Shown: piece after piece, positions 1 through 8,790 of the stretch
Numbering within the stretch: the stretch's first letter is position 1
Layout of the letters: each line of letters starts with the position of its first letter
Source: Psychromonas sp. psych-6C06
GTDB lineage: Bacteria > Pseudomonadota > Gammaproteobacteria > Enterobacterales > Psychromonadaceae
Reading direction: 5' to 3'
Length of the DNA: 64,000 nt
Assembly: GCF_002835465.1 (NCBI RefSeq)
Contig: NZ_PIZM01000002.1
Coordinates: 124,001 to 188,000, forward strand
The notes under the pieces: generated by a model
The model's input: only the letters and a program-made list of their open reading frames with translations
Databases searched by the model: none
What the model was told of the DNA's origin: nothing
Made by a program: the position numbers and the translations under genes

Positions 1-6
1 AATGGG

Positions 7-1272
7 TTAGCCCCAAACACCACGGGTATCGATTAAATTTTTGAGTTTACTGCCTTGAACTGTCGCATTTTTAAATTCTTTATGATCAACCAGCAAGACT
101 GAAATATCAGCTTGCTCAAAAGCAACATCCATATTTACAAGGGTGCTATTAGCGAGTTTATTAGCAGGGAGGGAGTCAATATTAGGCTCAACAATGAGTA
201 CATTTCCTGCATGAAATGCATCAATTTCTGTGGTAATTTGTAAAGCAGGGCTTTCACGCAGATCATCAATATCAGGTTTGAAGGCAATACCATAACAAGC
301 GATGGTGACATCTTTAGCCGATTTTTCAGGGTTAGCCGATAAGAATGAAGCCAGTTGTAATTTCACCTGCTCGATCACCCAATGCGGTTTACTATCATTC
401 ACTAAACGTGCAGTGTGAATCAATTTTGCTTCATCAGGTGTTTTAGCAACGATAAACCAAGGGTCAACGGCAATACAATGCCCACCAACACCGCAGCCAG
501 GCTGTAATATATTGATACGCGGGTGACGATTGGCAAGCTCAATTAACTCCCACACATTAATATCTAACTTATCGCAGATAATTGAAAGCTCATTGGCAAA
601 GGCAATCTGTACATCACGACAGCTATTTTCTGTCAGCTTTGCCATTTCTGCAGTACGTGCATTAGTGATCACACACTCCGCTTTAACAAAAGTTTTATAG
701 AGTAAAACAGCTCGCTCAGAGCATTTTGCAGACATTCCCCCTATCACACGATCATTTTCGACTAATTCACGCACTACGTGCCCGGGTAATACACGTTCAG
801 GGCAATGGGCGACATTTACATCAGCCACATCACCGACTTGTTGAGGAAAAGAAAGATCTGCTCTTGCTTCAGCTAGCCATTGAGCTACGCTCTCCGTTGC
901 TCCAACAGGTGAGGTAGACTCTAAAATAACCAAGTCACCTTTTTTCAACACAGGAGCAATCGCATCACAAGCAGACTTAATATAAGTTAAATCAGGTTCA
1001 TTTTTCCCTTTAAACGGCGTAGGCACCGCAATCAAGAATGCATCCGCAGGCTCAGGTGTACTAACCGCTTTTAAGTACCCTTCGGTTACCGCCGCATGTA
1101 CTAAAATATCAAGCTCTGGCTCAACAATGTGGATTTGACCTTGGTTGATGGTATCGATTGCATGTTGATTAACATCTACACCAATCACTTTAATCTTGCG
1201 AGAGGCAAACATTGCGGCAGTTGGTAAGCCAATATAACCCAGTCCGATAACTGATATTGTTTCGAATGACAT
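7..1272 (-). CDS. wecC: UDP-N-acetyl-D-mannosamine dehydrogenase
   Basis: Cytosolic enzyme that oxidises UDP-ManNAc to UDP-ManNAcA with two NAD+, giving an acidic sugar for capsule or common-antigen type polymers. The 421-residue protein has an N-terminal Rossmann fold with GLGYIG at residues 10-15. The catalytic cysteine is Cys266 in GVGGHCIAVDP, the UDP-sugar dehydrogenase signature. Length matches the family. The start is supported by AAGGG ten bases upstream. It lies downstream of wecB, whose product supplies its substrate, and both follow capsule-export genes, so a role in capsule precursor supply is inferred. A UDP-glucose dehydrogenase is less likely because wecB is the partner. Confidence 0.93.
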   Translation of the reverse strand: MSFETISVIGLGYIGLPTAAMFASRKIKVIGVDVNQHAIDTINQGQIHIVEPELDILVHAAVTEGYLKAVSTPEPADAFLIAVPTPFKGKNEPDLTYIKSACDAIAPVLKKGDLVILESTSPVGATESVAQWLAEARADLSFPQQVGDVADVNVAHCPERVLPGHVVRELVENDRVIGGMSAKCSERAVLLYKTFVKAECVITNARTAEMAKLTENSCRDVQIAFANELSIICDKLDINVWELIELANRHPRINILQPGCGVGGHCIAVDPWFIVAKTPDEAKLIHTARLVNDSKPHWVIEQVKLQLASFLSANPEKSAKDVTIACYGIAFKPDIDDLRESPALQITTEIDAFHAGNVLIVEPNIDSLPANKLANSTLVNMDVAFEQADISVLLVDHKEFKNATVQGSKLKNLIDTRGVWG

Positions 1273-1370
1273 TTTATTCCCTTAGTTTTATTTTTTTGAA
1301 TTAAGCTTGTTATTATTTTTATGCTTATTTTCATATAATGATTAAATTAGTAAACCCACCGGCTTTATAT

Positions 1371-2489
1371 TTATAATGACAGCGTATCCAGAATACGTTG
1401 ACATGCTTCCCCGTCACCATAAGGGTTATGAGCAAAGCTCATTGTCTGGTAAGCAGTTTCATCTGTTAACAACTGGTTTAAGTTTTTTACGATTGTATCA
1501 ACATCTGTCCCAACCAGTTTCACTGTGCCTGCTGACACCGCTTCAGGACGCTCAGTTGTATCACGCATTACCAGTACCGGTTTCCCTAGAGAAGGCGCTT
1601 CCTCTTGAATGCCACCAGAATCGGTTAAAATAATATGTGATCGATTCATCAAATAGATGAAAGGTAGATACTGCTGTGGTTCAATCAGAAAAACGTTGTC
1701 AATTCCAGCTAAAATACGATTTACAGGCTCCCTAACATTCGGATTTAAATGCATAGGATATAAAATTTGAACCTCAGGATGTGCTTTAGCTGTTATCGCA
1801 AGTGATTCACAGATACGTTCAAAACCACCACCAAAACTTTCTCGTCGATGACCTGTCACTAAAATCAACTTTTTAGATTCATCTAAGAACGGAAATTTTT
1901 TTGCTAACTCACCGTTAAGTTCAATATCGTTTACTATTTTGTCTTTGACTAATAACAAGGCATCAATCACCGTGTTACCAGTGATGGTTATGGTTTTATC
2001 TTCGATATTTTCTTTCAGTAAATTTTCTTTAGAAGTTTCAGTTGGTGCAAAATGGTATTTCGTTAATGCTCCCGTTAAACGGCGATTTCCCTCTTCGGGC
2101 CAAGGCGAATAAATGTTACCAGTACGTAACCCCGCTTCAACATGCCCAACTTCAATCTGTTCATAATAAGCGGCTAAGGCGGCCGCTAATGTTGTCGCAG
2201 TGTCACCATGTACCAATACCACATCGGGTTTAAAGGATTGCAATACAGGTTTTAAGTTTAATAATATTCCAGCTGTTACATCATTTAGTGTTTGACCTGC
2301 TTTCATTAGATCTAAATCGTAGTCCGGAGAAATATCAAACAGTTCTAGCACTTGATCCAACATTTCACGGTGCTGTGCTGTCACACAGACTTTCGCCTCA
2401 AAACGTGCATCCTTTGCTAGCGCTTGTACAAGTGGTGCCATTTTAATCGCCTCTGGCCTTGTGCCAAATACGGTTAATACTTTTTTCAT
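1371..2489 (-). CDS. wecB: UDP-N-acetylglucosamine 2-epimerase (non-hydrolysing)
   Basis: Interconverts UDP-GlcNAc and UDP-ManNAc in the cytosol, the step before WecC. The 372-residue protein shows the family marks FGTRPEAIK (residues 8-16), VHGDTATT (93-100), HVEAGLRT (116-123) and a [10 protein letters not shown] loop near residue 212. Length is normal. The start is preceded by AGGGATTAAC. It follows the capsule-export gene kpsE by 8 bases, so it is probably co-transcribed with the export operon, and it is followed by wecC about 100 bases on. The pairing indicates a ManNAcA-containing surface polysaccharide. Confidence 0.94.
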   Translation of the reverse strand: MKKVLTVFGTRPEAIKMAPLVQALAKDARFEAKVCVTAQHREMLDQVLELFDISPDYDLDLMKAGQTLNDVTAGILLNLKPVLQSFKPDVVLVHGDTATTLAAALAAYYEQIEVGHVEAGLRTGNIYSPWPEEGNRRLTGALTKYHFAPTETSKENLLKENIEDKTITITGNTVIDALLLVKDKIVNDIELNGELAKKFPFLDESKKLILVTGHRRESFGGGFERICESLAITAKAHPEVQILYPMHLNPNVREPVNRILAGIDNVFLIEPQQYLPFIYLMNRSHIILTDSGGIQEEAPSLGKPVLVMRDTTERPEAVSAGTVKLVGTDVDTIVKNLNQLLTDETAYQTMSFAHNPYGDGEACQRILDTLSL

Positions 2490-2497
2490 GTTAATCC

Positions 2498-4120
2498 CTA
2501 TTTAAGTTCTTTGATGACAGATATTACGATTTTACCAATGGCAAAAATGGACATATTAACCACAAAAAAGAGGGCTAAATTATACAAAATTTGCGGGTAT
2601 TTATTAGATTCGCTCAAGGTTGCACTTTCAACTACCACTAAATATTTAATTTGGCGATAGGCTTCGATGCGTGATTTTTCTAAGGAGATTTGTGATGAGG
2701 TATAAGATTGTAATGCGAGCTCCATTTTCACTTTATAATCCGTAAACTTAGCGAGTATCTCACTGACAGGCATTTTATCTTTTCCTGTTTGCGCCAATTT
2801 ATTTTTTTCTGTTTTAAGCTGGTTATTTAATGCTTTAAGTTCATTTTTTAATGCCAGCATTTGTGGTGCTTGATTACTCATGATTGACTTCATGGCTTTA
2901 AGCTCAGCTTGTTTTTTAGATATTTCACCGCGCAGTGAATAGGCAATCTCTTGCATCGCCATACCTTCAGCGGATGGGTCAAGTAAATTATACTGTTGCT
3001 GAAAATTAAGCAGAGATATTTGCGCACTTTCTAGGCGATTTTCAATAATAGCATGTTCACCTTGTACAAATGATAATTGTGCATTGGCAAGCTGGTGGCC
3101 GATCGAATTAATATACCACTCAGCACGTTCAACAATCGTATTTGCTAACTTTTGCGCATAATCACTATCGAAACCTTGTACATATATAGTGATAATGCCA
3201 GATTTTTCATGGATATCGACACTGATACGTTGATAATAATATTCAATAAGTTCTTCGCGTGTGTCACTTGCATGTATACGGCTAAAATAGTCGATTTTTT
3301 CTTGGCTATAATGATCGCGTAAATTAAGGGTTTCATTTAAATAGATAAGCATGTCTGTTGAGTAGATATAAGCTTTGACCAATTCAGTATCTGAATTACC
3401 TCCAGCCACTCCCATACCCGCTAATAGTGCCATATTAGCATCCATGGTTGCCATACTGTCTGGTTGTTGGACTATCACCTGTGCTTGGCTTTCATAGCGC
3501 GGAGTCGCAATAAGTATTTGATAAATAGCAAAAACAGAAAAAGGTAGAACAACAAATATTAAAAATGATGAACGCAATAGCTTTTGGATGTATGTTTTTT
3601 GCTCTTCATGAGTAATTATATTCGGATTACTTCGCGTAGCTTGCGCTTTTTCTTTTTCTGCTTCAATATTTTCTTTTGGCGCTTCTGCTAATTTTTTAAG
3701 TTGTCGTTTAATCGCATTTTTTTGTAACTGTTGCAGGTATTCTACATCTTCCAATAATAACAAAGCGACTTCAGGTGATTGTTTGCTATGAAGCCTTACT
3801 TGTTTGGCTAAAAAAACAAAATTTTTAAGTTGTCGTAATTCAAATGATTTTTTTAAATTTTCATACTCTAATTCGCTATCTTTGCTCTCAATCTCACCAT
3901 TTTTCGCTACTGCTTGAAGCTCATCACTCTGTTTTTCAATCCGATTCAATAAGTGTACTTTATGCTTACTTTGCAATACATTTACTTGCTTTAAAATACG
4001 CAATGATAGAGATGGGTTCTCTTCTGCAAGTAACTTAGCATGACGTGATAAGGCCGCAAAATTATTAACCTGCTTAGGATCTAATGAACTAATAAACTCT
4101 TGAAACTCTTCTTCTATCAT
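2498..4120 (-). CDS. kpsE: Capsule export inner-membrane protein, KpsE/CtrB/BexC type, with long N-terminal extension
   Basis: Inner-membrane, periplasm-spanning adaptor of ABC-type capsule export, linking the KpsM/KpsT transporter to the outer-membrane KpsD channel. It has two membrane segments, about residues 185-206 and 513-535, with a coiled-coil-rich periplasmic region between them. The sequence after the first segment ([14 protein letters not shown]) is the Wzz-like start of the family. At 540 residues it is well over 100 residues longer than typical KpsE. The extra part is a cytoplasmic N-terminus of about 180 residues holding two similar ~50-residue blocks (about 14-62 and 95-143), apparently an internal duplication. 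The function of that extension is unknown. Confidence 0.85.
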   Translation of the reverse strand: MIEEEFQEFISSLDPKQVNNFAALSRHAKLLAEENPSLSLRILKQVNVLQSKHKVHLLNRIEKQSDELQAVAKNGEIESKDSELEYENLKKSFELRQLKNFVFLAKQVRLHSKQSPEVALLLLEDVEYLQQLQKNAIKRQLKKLAEAPKENIEAEKEKAQATRSNPNIITHEEQKTYIQKLLRSSFLIFVVLPFSVFAIYQILIATPRYESQAQVIVQQPDSMATMDANMALLAGMGVAGGNSDTELVKAYIYSTDMLIYLNETLNLRDHYSQEKIDYFSRIHASDTREELIEYYYQRISVDIHEKSGIITIYVQGFDSDYAQKLANTIVERAEWYINSIGHQLANAQLSFVQGEHAIIENRLESAQISLLNFQQQYNLLDPSAEGMAMQEIAYSLRGEISKKQAELKAMKSIMSNQAPQMLALKNELKALNNQLKTEKNKLAQTGKDKMPVSEILAKFTDYKVKMELALQSYTSSQISLEKSRIEAYRQIKYLVVVESATLSESNKYPQILYNLALFFVVNMSIFAIGKIVISVIKELK

Positions 4121-4170
4121 TTTTATTTCGCATCCACCGCTTATTTAAACGACAGGCACTTTCCTTTTAT

Positions 4171-4956
4171 TTAACGGCTAATTGCTTGTTTCCAGCTATT
4201 TTGATAACAAATTAATGCTGCGACAATGATTATTAACGTGCATAAATTAAGATATTGATGACTTACTCCCATACTTCCGTAACTCGGATAAGCAGCAAAA
4301 CGCGTTAATTCAACTGCATGTAATAATGGATTCCAGTCTAATAGATACCAATATTCCTTCGGAATATCTTGCAAACTAAAAAATATTCCAGATATAAAAA
4401 ATATCGGACGCATCGCTAAACTGCGTAACTTCTCGAGTTCAGGAACAAAACAGCGCCCCAAGGCAAATAGCAACCCCAACGATGTTGCAATCAACCACAC
4501 TTGTACGAAACATTTTAATGCGAACAAACTATTACCGATCACTACTTCAATGCGCAAGAAGTAAGCGATCAGGTAAATAAATAGCAATACAAATAATTTT
4601 GTTAAAAACTCAAAACTAGCGATAGCAATAACTGAGCTAATAGGTTGTACTTGTCGAAAGGCAAACAAAGACTTATTGACATTTATTGATGCCGAAACCG
4701 ACGCCACAGTAGCCAAGAGCATTTGCACCAACACCATGCCATAAACCATGAAAAAAAAAGTGGGTATAGTATGGGTAGTTCCACCATTTATCATTCCTCT
4801 CATTAATGACAGAATCATGATAAATGCAACTGGCGAAATCACCGACCAAGCAATCCCTAGCTTATCGCTAAACTTACTTTTTATTTCTCTCAAAAATATG
4901 GCAAATATTACATCGCCCCAAATTTGTAGGGTTGAGCGTTTTTTTACTAATGCCAT
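4171..4956 (-). CDS. kpsM: Capsule polysaccharide ABC transporter permease (ABC-2 type)
   Basis: Membrane subunit of the ABC exporter that moves capsular polysaccharide across the inner membrane. The 261-residue protein has about six hydrophobic segments. The family features are the LREIKSKFSDKLGIAW motif near the N-terminus and the FISGIFFSLQDIP loop near residue 190. It lies between the toxin-antitoxin pair and kpsE. Its ATPase partner KpsT is not encoded in this window. The start is preceded by a GAGG about 11 bases upstream. The leader of this gene is occupied by the repeat tract at 4965-5036. Confidence 0.88.
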   Translation of the reverse strand: MALVKKRSTLQIWGDVIFAIFLREIKSKFSDKLGIAWSVISPVAFIMILSLMRGMINGGTTHTIPTFFFMVYGMVLVQMLLATVASVSASINVNKSLFAFRQVQPISSVIAIASFEFLTKLFVLLFIYLIAYFLRIEVVIGNSLFALKCFVQVWLIATSLGLLFALGRCFVPELEKLRSLAMRPIFFISGIFFSLQDIPKEYWYLLDWNPLLHAVELTRFAAYPSYGSMGVSHQYLNLCTLIIIVAALICYQNSWKQAISR

Positions 4957-4964
4957 TAGAGATA

Positions 4965-5036
4965 GGCCTCAAGGTTTAAAGGCTTGAAAGCTTGAAGGCT
5001 TGAGAGCTTAAAGGCTAAAGAGCTAAAAGGCTTAAT
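4965..5036 (+). repeat. Degenerate AAGGCTTGA-type short tandem repeat, left of the toxin-antitoxin pair
   Basis: About eight loosely conserved 7-9 base units related to AAGGCTTGA lie head to tail between hepT and kpsM. The same unit type, in the same orientation, lies on the other side of the toxin-antitoxin pair at 5906-5937. Further copies occur at 10216-10400 and briefly at 15061-15081. It looks like a minisatellite and has no coding potential. Confidence 0.7.
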
Positions 5037-5043
5037 CATGGCT

Positions 5044-5493
5044 TTACAATTTTTGTTCATTATTTTTCGACTGTAAGTGTTGAATTGCTTTATCTGCGAA
5101 TTCATTTAATTGATTATAATGTTGCTCTTTGATAATCAGCTCGATAATTAATAAATCAATATTCAAGTAGTCGTGCACTAACCCATTCCGCATACCAATT
5201 ATTTTTTTCCATAACGTCAATTCTTCGCTACTTATTTGGTTGTGCTCTTTTAGCAAAGAAAACGTTTGATACGCTTCGTTGGCACTACTGCCCTGAAGCC
5301 CTTTTAACCAGTGCTTCGCTAAACCGATACACATTTCAGTGAAAATTTGTAGAAGGCGCTCTGTTGCACGGTAATCACGCGCTTTAAAATTGTTCGCTAA
5401 CAAATCTTCTCTTAATTCGTCTAGTTCTACTTTGTATTGTTGTTGATGCTTTTTAGCCTCTATCAAATACAATTGTAAACCTTCATTTATCAT
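5044..5493 (-). CDS. hepT: HEPN-domain toxin, HepT-like
   Basis: Predicted toxin of a HepT/MntA (HEPN/MNT) toxin-antitoxin pair. HEPN toxins of this family are RNases. The 149-residue all-helical protein carries the RX4HXY catalytic motif as RNGLVHDY, with Arg102, His107 and Tyr109. In characterised pairs the motif tyrosine is AMPylated by the antitoxin. The start overlaps the stop of the upstream mntA-like gene in an ATGA, the usual arrangement. It sits inside a capsule-export operon, which is unusual. All three motif residues are present, so the toxin looks active. Confidence 0.85.
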   Translation of the reverse strand: MINEGLQLYLIEAKKHQQQYKVELDELREDLLANNFKARDYRATERLLQIFTEMCIGLAKHWLKGLQGSSANEAYQTFSLLKEHNQISSEELTLWKKIIGMRNGLVHDYLNIDLLIIELIIKEQHYNQLNEFADKAIQHLQSKNNEQKL

Positions 5494-5891
5494 GAGCCTG
5501 ATTCTCTTTTTTGATATTCGTATAAAGCATAAATTCTATCTTGCTCTGTGAATGCACGTGCTGTTTTAGCTTGGTAAATCACTTTCCCGTATTCAACAAC
5601 ATTGAATGCTAAATACACAGGCACTTGATTAATATCTATCACGCTCAATTGTTCTGAGCTTAACCCTGTTGCTTCACACCATTCGATAGCAAGCGTATTG
5701 GGCCTTAGATATTTGTCTAAGCTAGAAAGGCTAAAATTTTTAAAGGCTATCGCAATATCATAATCGCTATGTACCTTATGTGTTCCCACCGCCCTTGAAC
5801 CATATATCCAAACCACTTCGATATCTTTATTAATGGTCGCCAACTCAACGAGTTTTTCAATGGCATCATCATTCACTTGCGACATAGGCAT
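5490..5891 (-). CDS. mntA: Minimal nucleotidyltransferase antitoxin, MntA-like
   Basis: Predicted antitoxin of the HEPN/MNT pair. In characterised members it inactivates HepT by adding AMP to it. The 133-residue protein has the nucleotidyltransferase signature: Gly31-Ser32 followed by Asp43 and Asp45 in SDYDIAI, i.e. the GSX10DXD motif. The reading frame runs into hepT with a 4-base overlap, indicating translational coupling. The start could be residue 1 or 3; no strong ribosome binding site separates them. The upstream leader lies in the right-hand repeat tract, so any promoter for the pair lies in or beyond it. Confidence 0.85.
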   Translation of the reverse strand: MPMSQVNDDAIEKLVELATINKDIEVVWIYGSRAVGTHKVHSDYDIAIAFKNFSLSSLDKYLRPNTLAIEWCEATGLSSEQLSVIDINQVPVYLAFNVVEYGKVIYQAKTARAFTEQDRIYALYEYQKRESGS

Positions 5892-5905
5892 AAATGACTT
5901 GTATT

Positions 5906-5937
5906 GAGGCTTGAAAGGTTGAAAGCTTGAACGCTTA
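5906..5937 (+). repeat. AAGGCTTGA-type short repeat, right of the toxin-antitoxin pair
   Basis: Four related units (GAGGCTTGA, AAGGTTGA, AAGCTTGA, ACGCTT) lie in the same orientation as the tract at 4965-5036. A further short match, ATGGCTTT, follows each tract (near 5038 and near 5952). Together the two tracts form direct repeats flanking mntA-hepT. Confidence 0.65.
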
Positions 5938-5973
5938 TAGCATCTCGCATTATGGCTTTGTAGCAGATCATCA

Positions 5974-7707
5974 TTATTTAATCACCACATTGGCAGCCAC
6001 CGCAATTTGGTAGATAATTTGGGTGATGTCTTTCACTGCTTGCATGGTTTTGGTGTCGATTTTTGGCAATACTAGAATCTGATCGCCACGTTGTATTTTG
6101 GCGGTTTTATCAAATATCACGACGCCGTTTGCGCGTACGATTGAGATACGTTCGTCTTCAGCTCTGTCGGTGAAACCACCTGCCCATGCAACATAATCAT
6201 CAATGGTCGCATTAGGGTTAAATACTACCGCTTGTGGCATTAACACTTCACCGCCAACTTGAATCAGGTCGGTGTAATGTGGAATGACAATTTGATCGCC
6301 CTTCTCTAATAAGATATTTGCCGTGACACCACGATCCGAAACAATCACTTTACCTAAGGGGTTAACCTTTCTCGCTTTTTCGGAAAAAGCCATCACCATT
6401 TCAGCTTCTTTAGCGCGAATAGCGGCTTCACCGTCGGACGATGCAGGGGCGGTGAATACACTTCGCTCTAATCTATCAAGTGAATCAGATAGCATCTGTT
6501 TTTGACGTTCAGCAACACTTTTACGAAGAATGTAAATGGATTTATTATCGGTAAGCTCTGGATTAATCGGGATGTGGCTCAATAGATCATGCAGACGTGT
6601 ACTTTTTTTCACTGCAAAATATGATGGGCCTAAGTAACTCCCGGTTACTTGTACATCAATCACCTGTGCATGTAGGTCATCATTAAAAATGACGTTATCG
6701 CCATCTTGAAGTTCAAAGGCTAAAAAATCGTTATATTCAAGATAAACCGAAAATGGGCCAGTAATTCGATTCCCAAAAACGCCAACATGACTAATTTTAG
6801 CCATTGGCCTTGCATAACTGGCTATCTCTTTACCCGATGAAATAGACTCAGTTAACTCAAAACGGAAAGGATTACGTACCCCACCAGCGACGGTAATCGC
6901 TGCGCTTTGTGGTTTAACTAGAATCACATCTTTATCTTTAAAAGTTATTTGAGGGAGCTTACCTGATTGAATAAACTCATATAAATCGACCTCTTTTAAT
7001 ACTTTATTATTACGAAGTATCTGAACTTTTCGGTAACTACCTCTTTCCGAATCGATGCCCCCCGCGCGCTTTAAGAAATAAAGCAAACTATCAGATGCCA
7101 TGCCTGCATATTGTCCTGGTCGAATAATCGCACCTGAAAGGTAAACACTGACTGGTGTTGCCGTTAATAAATTAACGTAAACTTCAACATTATGCGTGTA
7201 AATCGCTTTTATTTTTGAGCTAACCAGAGTGTTAATATCACTCGCAGGTACACCCGCTACACTAATCGGCCCAATATTAGGGATAAAAATATTACCTTGA
7301 TTATCTACGGTTGGTACATCGGCATAATTTACGCCACCCCATAACCAAATATTGATTTTATCGCCAGGCGCGATCAGGTAGTTTTCGTTCAAACCATCCG
7401 TACGCTCAGATTCATACCCCCCTGCAAAAATATTTGCGCCATAAGGAGGAGGAAAGTCTTCCCCTGATGAGGGTAATAATTCACTAATATCAACTTCACC
7501 CGGTAACAACACGCCTTGACGCGCTGTTTTGCTATAACTGCCATTTTGTAGCGTTTGCAATGCAGAAGGACTCGTTAGTGTAGGAATACTATCGGTTGTA
7601 TTTGCTGTGGTATCGGTGCTACTTGGCTCAAAGGCAGCTAGGGCAAATTGAGTAAAACCAAGCAGTAATATTGCATTGAGCGATTTAGTTATTATTTTTA
7701 TCATCAT
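5974..7707 (-). CDS. kpsD: Capsule polysaccharide export outer-membrane channel protein (Wza/KpsD family)
   Basis: Periplasmic and outer-membrane component of capsule export, paired with KpsE and KpsM. The 577-residue protein begins with a signal peptide of about 24 residues ending in QFALA. It continues with a polysaccharide-export domain (LNENYLIAPGDKINIWLWG, about residues 105-125) followed by SLBB-type repeats, e.g. the VYLSGAIIRPGQY and ITVAGGVRNPFRF strands. Length is close to E. coli KpsD. It follows the lipoprotein gene by 11 bases, suggesting co-transcription, and is separated from kpsM by the mntA-hepT pair. Confidence 0.88.
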   Translation of the reverse strand: MMIKIITKSLNAILLLGFTQFALAAFEPSSTDTTANTTDSIPTLTSPSALQTLQNGSYSKTARQGVLLPGEVDISELLPSSGEDFPPPYGANIFAGGYESERTDGLNENYLIAPGDKINIWLWGGVNYADVPTVDNQGNIFIPNIGPISVAGVPASDINTLVSSKIKAIYTHNVEVYVNLLTATPVSVYLSGAIIRPGQYAGMASDSLLYFLKRAGGIDSERGSYRKVQILRNNKVLKEVDLYEFIQSGKLPQITFKDKDVILVKPQSAAITVAGGVRNPFRFELTESISSGKEIASYARPMAKISHVGVFGNRITGPFSVYLEYNDFLAFELQDGDNVIFNDDLHAQVIDVQVTGSYLGPSYFAVKKSTRLHDLLSHIPINPELTDNKSIYILRKSVAERQKQMLSDSLDRLERSVFTAPASSDGEAAIRAKEAEMVMAFSEKARKVNPLGKVIVSDRGVTANILLEKGDQIVIPHYTDLIQVGGEVLMPQAVVFNPNATIDDYVAWAGGFTDRAEDERISIVRANGVVIFDKTAKIQRGDQILVLPKIDTKTMQAVKDITQIIYQIAVAANVVIK

Positions 7708-7718
7708 TATTCCGTTTA

Positions 7719-8111
7719 TTACAGCTCAATATAAGCGCTTGATTCTATGATTTGTTTCTCCATAAACCATGCTTTATCCGCTTCATTATTTGCATTAATA
7801 AAAGGAATTTCACAGGCAACACGCTTCTCTACATTCTCTGTTTCATCTGTAATTTTAAGTTCACGGCAAGGAGTACCTAACGCAGAGATGTATAGTGCTT
7901 CTAGCTCAATTTTATATTTTTCGTGCTCTAGAGAGCTTTGTTGCGGGTTTGATAGTAACGACCAGTATTGTGAAGGGATCTCTTTTTCAGTTGGTTTTGT
8001 TTGAGATGCAGAGACCAGAGGAATAGAAGCACTTACTTCACGTGGTTTACTTGTACAACCAGCGAGTAACAATACAAATATCACGGCATTTATTAAGGGT
8101 AATTTAAACAT
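7719..8111 (-). CDS. Small lipoprotein at the head of the capsule-export operon, function unknown
   Basis: The 130-residue protein starts with a lipoprotein signal ending in the lipobox LLAGC, with Cys19 as the lipidated residue. The mature part contains two further cysteines (in TPCRELK and RVACEI) that could form a disulfide. I recognise no domain. It is the first gene of the operon and is followed within 11 bases by kpsD, so an accessory role in capsule export is inferred from position only. Confidence 0.7.
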   Translation of the reverse strand: MFKLPLINAVIFVLLLAGCTSKPREVSASIPLVSASQTKPTEKEIPSQYWSLLSNPQQSSLEHEKYKIELEALYISALGTPCRELKITDETENVEKRVACEIPFINANNEADKAWFMEKQIIESSAYIEL

Positions 8112-8790
8112 TTTTATAAACTTAATTCATCGTTAGTTTGGTTAATTTTTAGCTTCATTTCTTTGCAATGAGACGCAATGGCACAAAGATATTTTTATGC
8201 GACCCAGTTAAAACTAACTAGTGTGTTGTATTTTAAGCGCTAAATATATAGAAACCGCGCTTTTAAAGCAATTGTAACGTCTACAAATAATCAAACATCA
8301 ACGCGAAATCACATCAAGGCAATAAAATCACAAATATGGTAATTAAATTAACAATAACTAAACCCTGTTTATTTTTTCGGTATTTAACGGTTCTTTTTGC
8401 AACGATTGATTAACTATTTATACAAGATCCAATCAATCTATTCATTAAATACGCAATAAAGGTGACATTCGCTTAGTGTGGCTAAATATTATTCCCCCTG
8501 CTAAAAAGTTTTGTATTGAGTACTGTTTGACGTAGTTAAATATAGAGCAAGGGCAAAGTATATTGTGTAGCCCCGCAGGGCAACCATTTTTACTGTGTTT
8601 CCACCTATTGATGTGGAATAACCACACATAATAAGCTCAGTCTTGTATAAACAGTAAAATGGGGCTTGTTTAATTTTCATTGTTCCGTTGATTGCTCGAT
8701 AACATTAAATGTAAATAATTAATGTAATTACATCGGTATTGGTTAAAATACGTTTTTATTTTCCAACTGCTATATAAAGGAACTTCCCGA
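8112..8790. other. Divergent intergenic region between the capsule operon and gltX
   Basis: A 679-base AT-rich gap with no convincing gene. It holds a candidate leftward promoter at 8243-8271, an AAGCGC/GCGCTT inverted pair overlapping it (8235-8262), and a small TGTGG/CCACA hairpin at 8612-8626. I looked for the ops/JUMPStart element common upstream of capsule operons and did not find the GGCGGTAG core on either strand. The gltX promoter must lie near 8720-8780. Confidence 0.6.
8243..8271 (-). promoter_or_regulatory. Candidate sigma-70 promoter for the capsule-export operon
   Basis: Read on the minus strand, TTGCTT (8271-8266) and TATATT (8248-8243) are separated by 17 bases. This would start transcription about 125 bases before the lipoprotein gene. 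An inverted AAGCGC/GCGCTT pair surrounds the -10 and could be an operator. It is a consensus match only. Confidence 0.35.

Noticed and set aside
8445-8627. A 60-codon minus-strand frame in the capsule-gltX gap
   Set aside because: It has no ribosome binding site, no recognisable features and an amino-acid make-up typical of chance frames in AT-rich DNA.
8112-8790. JUMPStart/ops element for RfaH control of the capsule operon
   Set aside because: I searched by eye for the GGCGGTAG core on both strands and did not find it.
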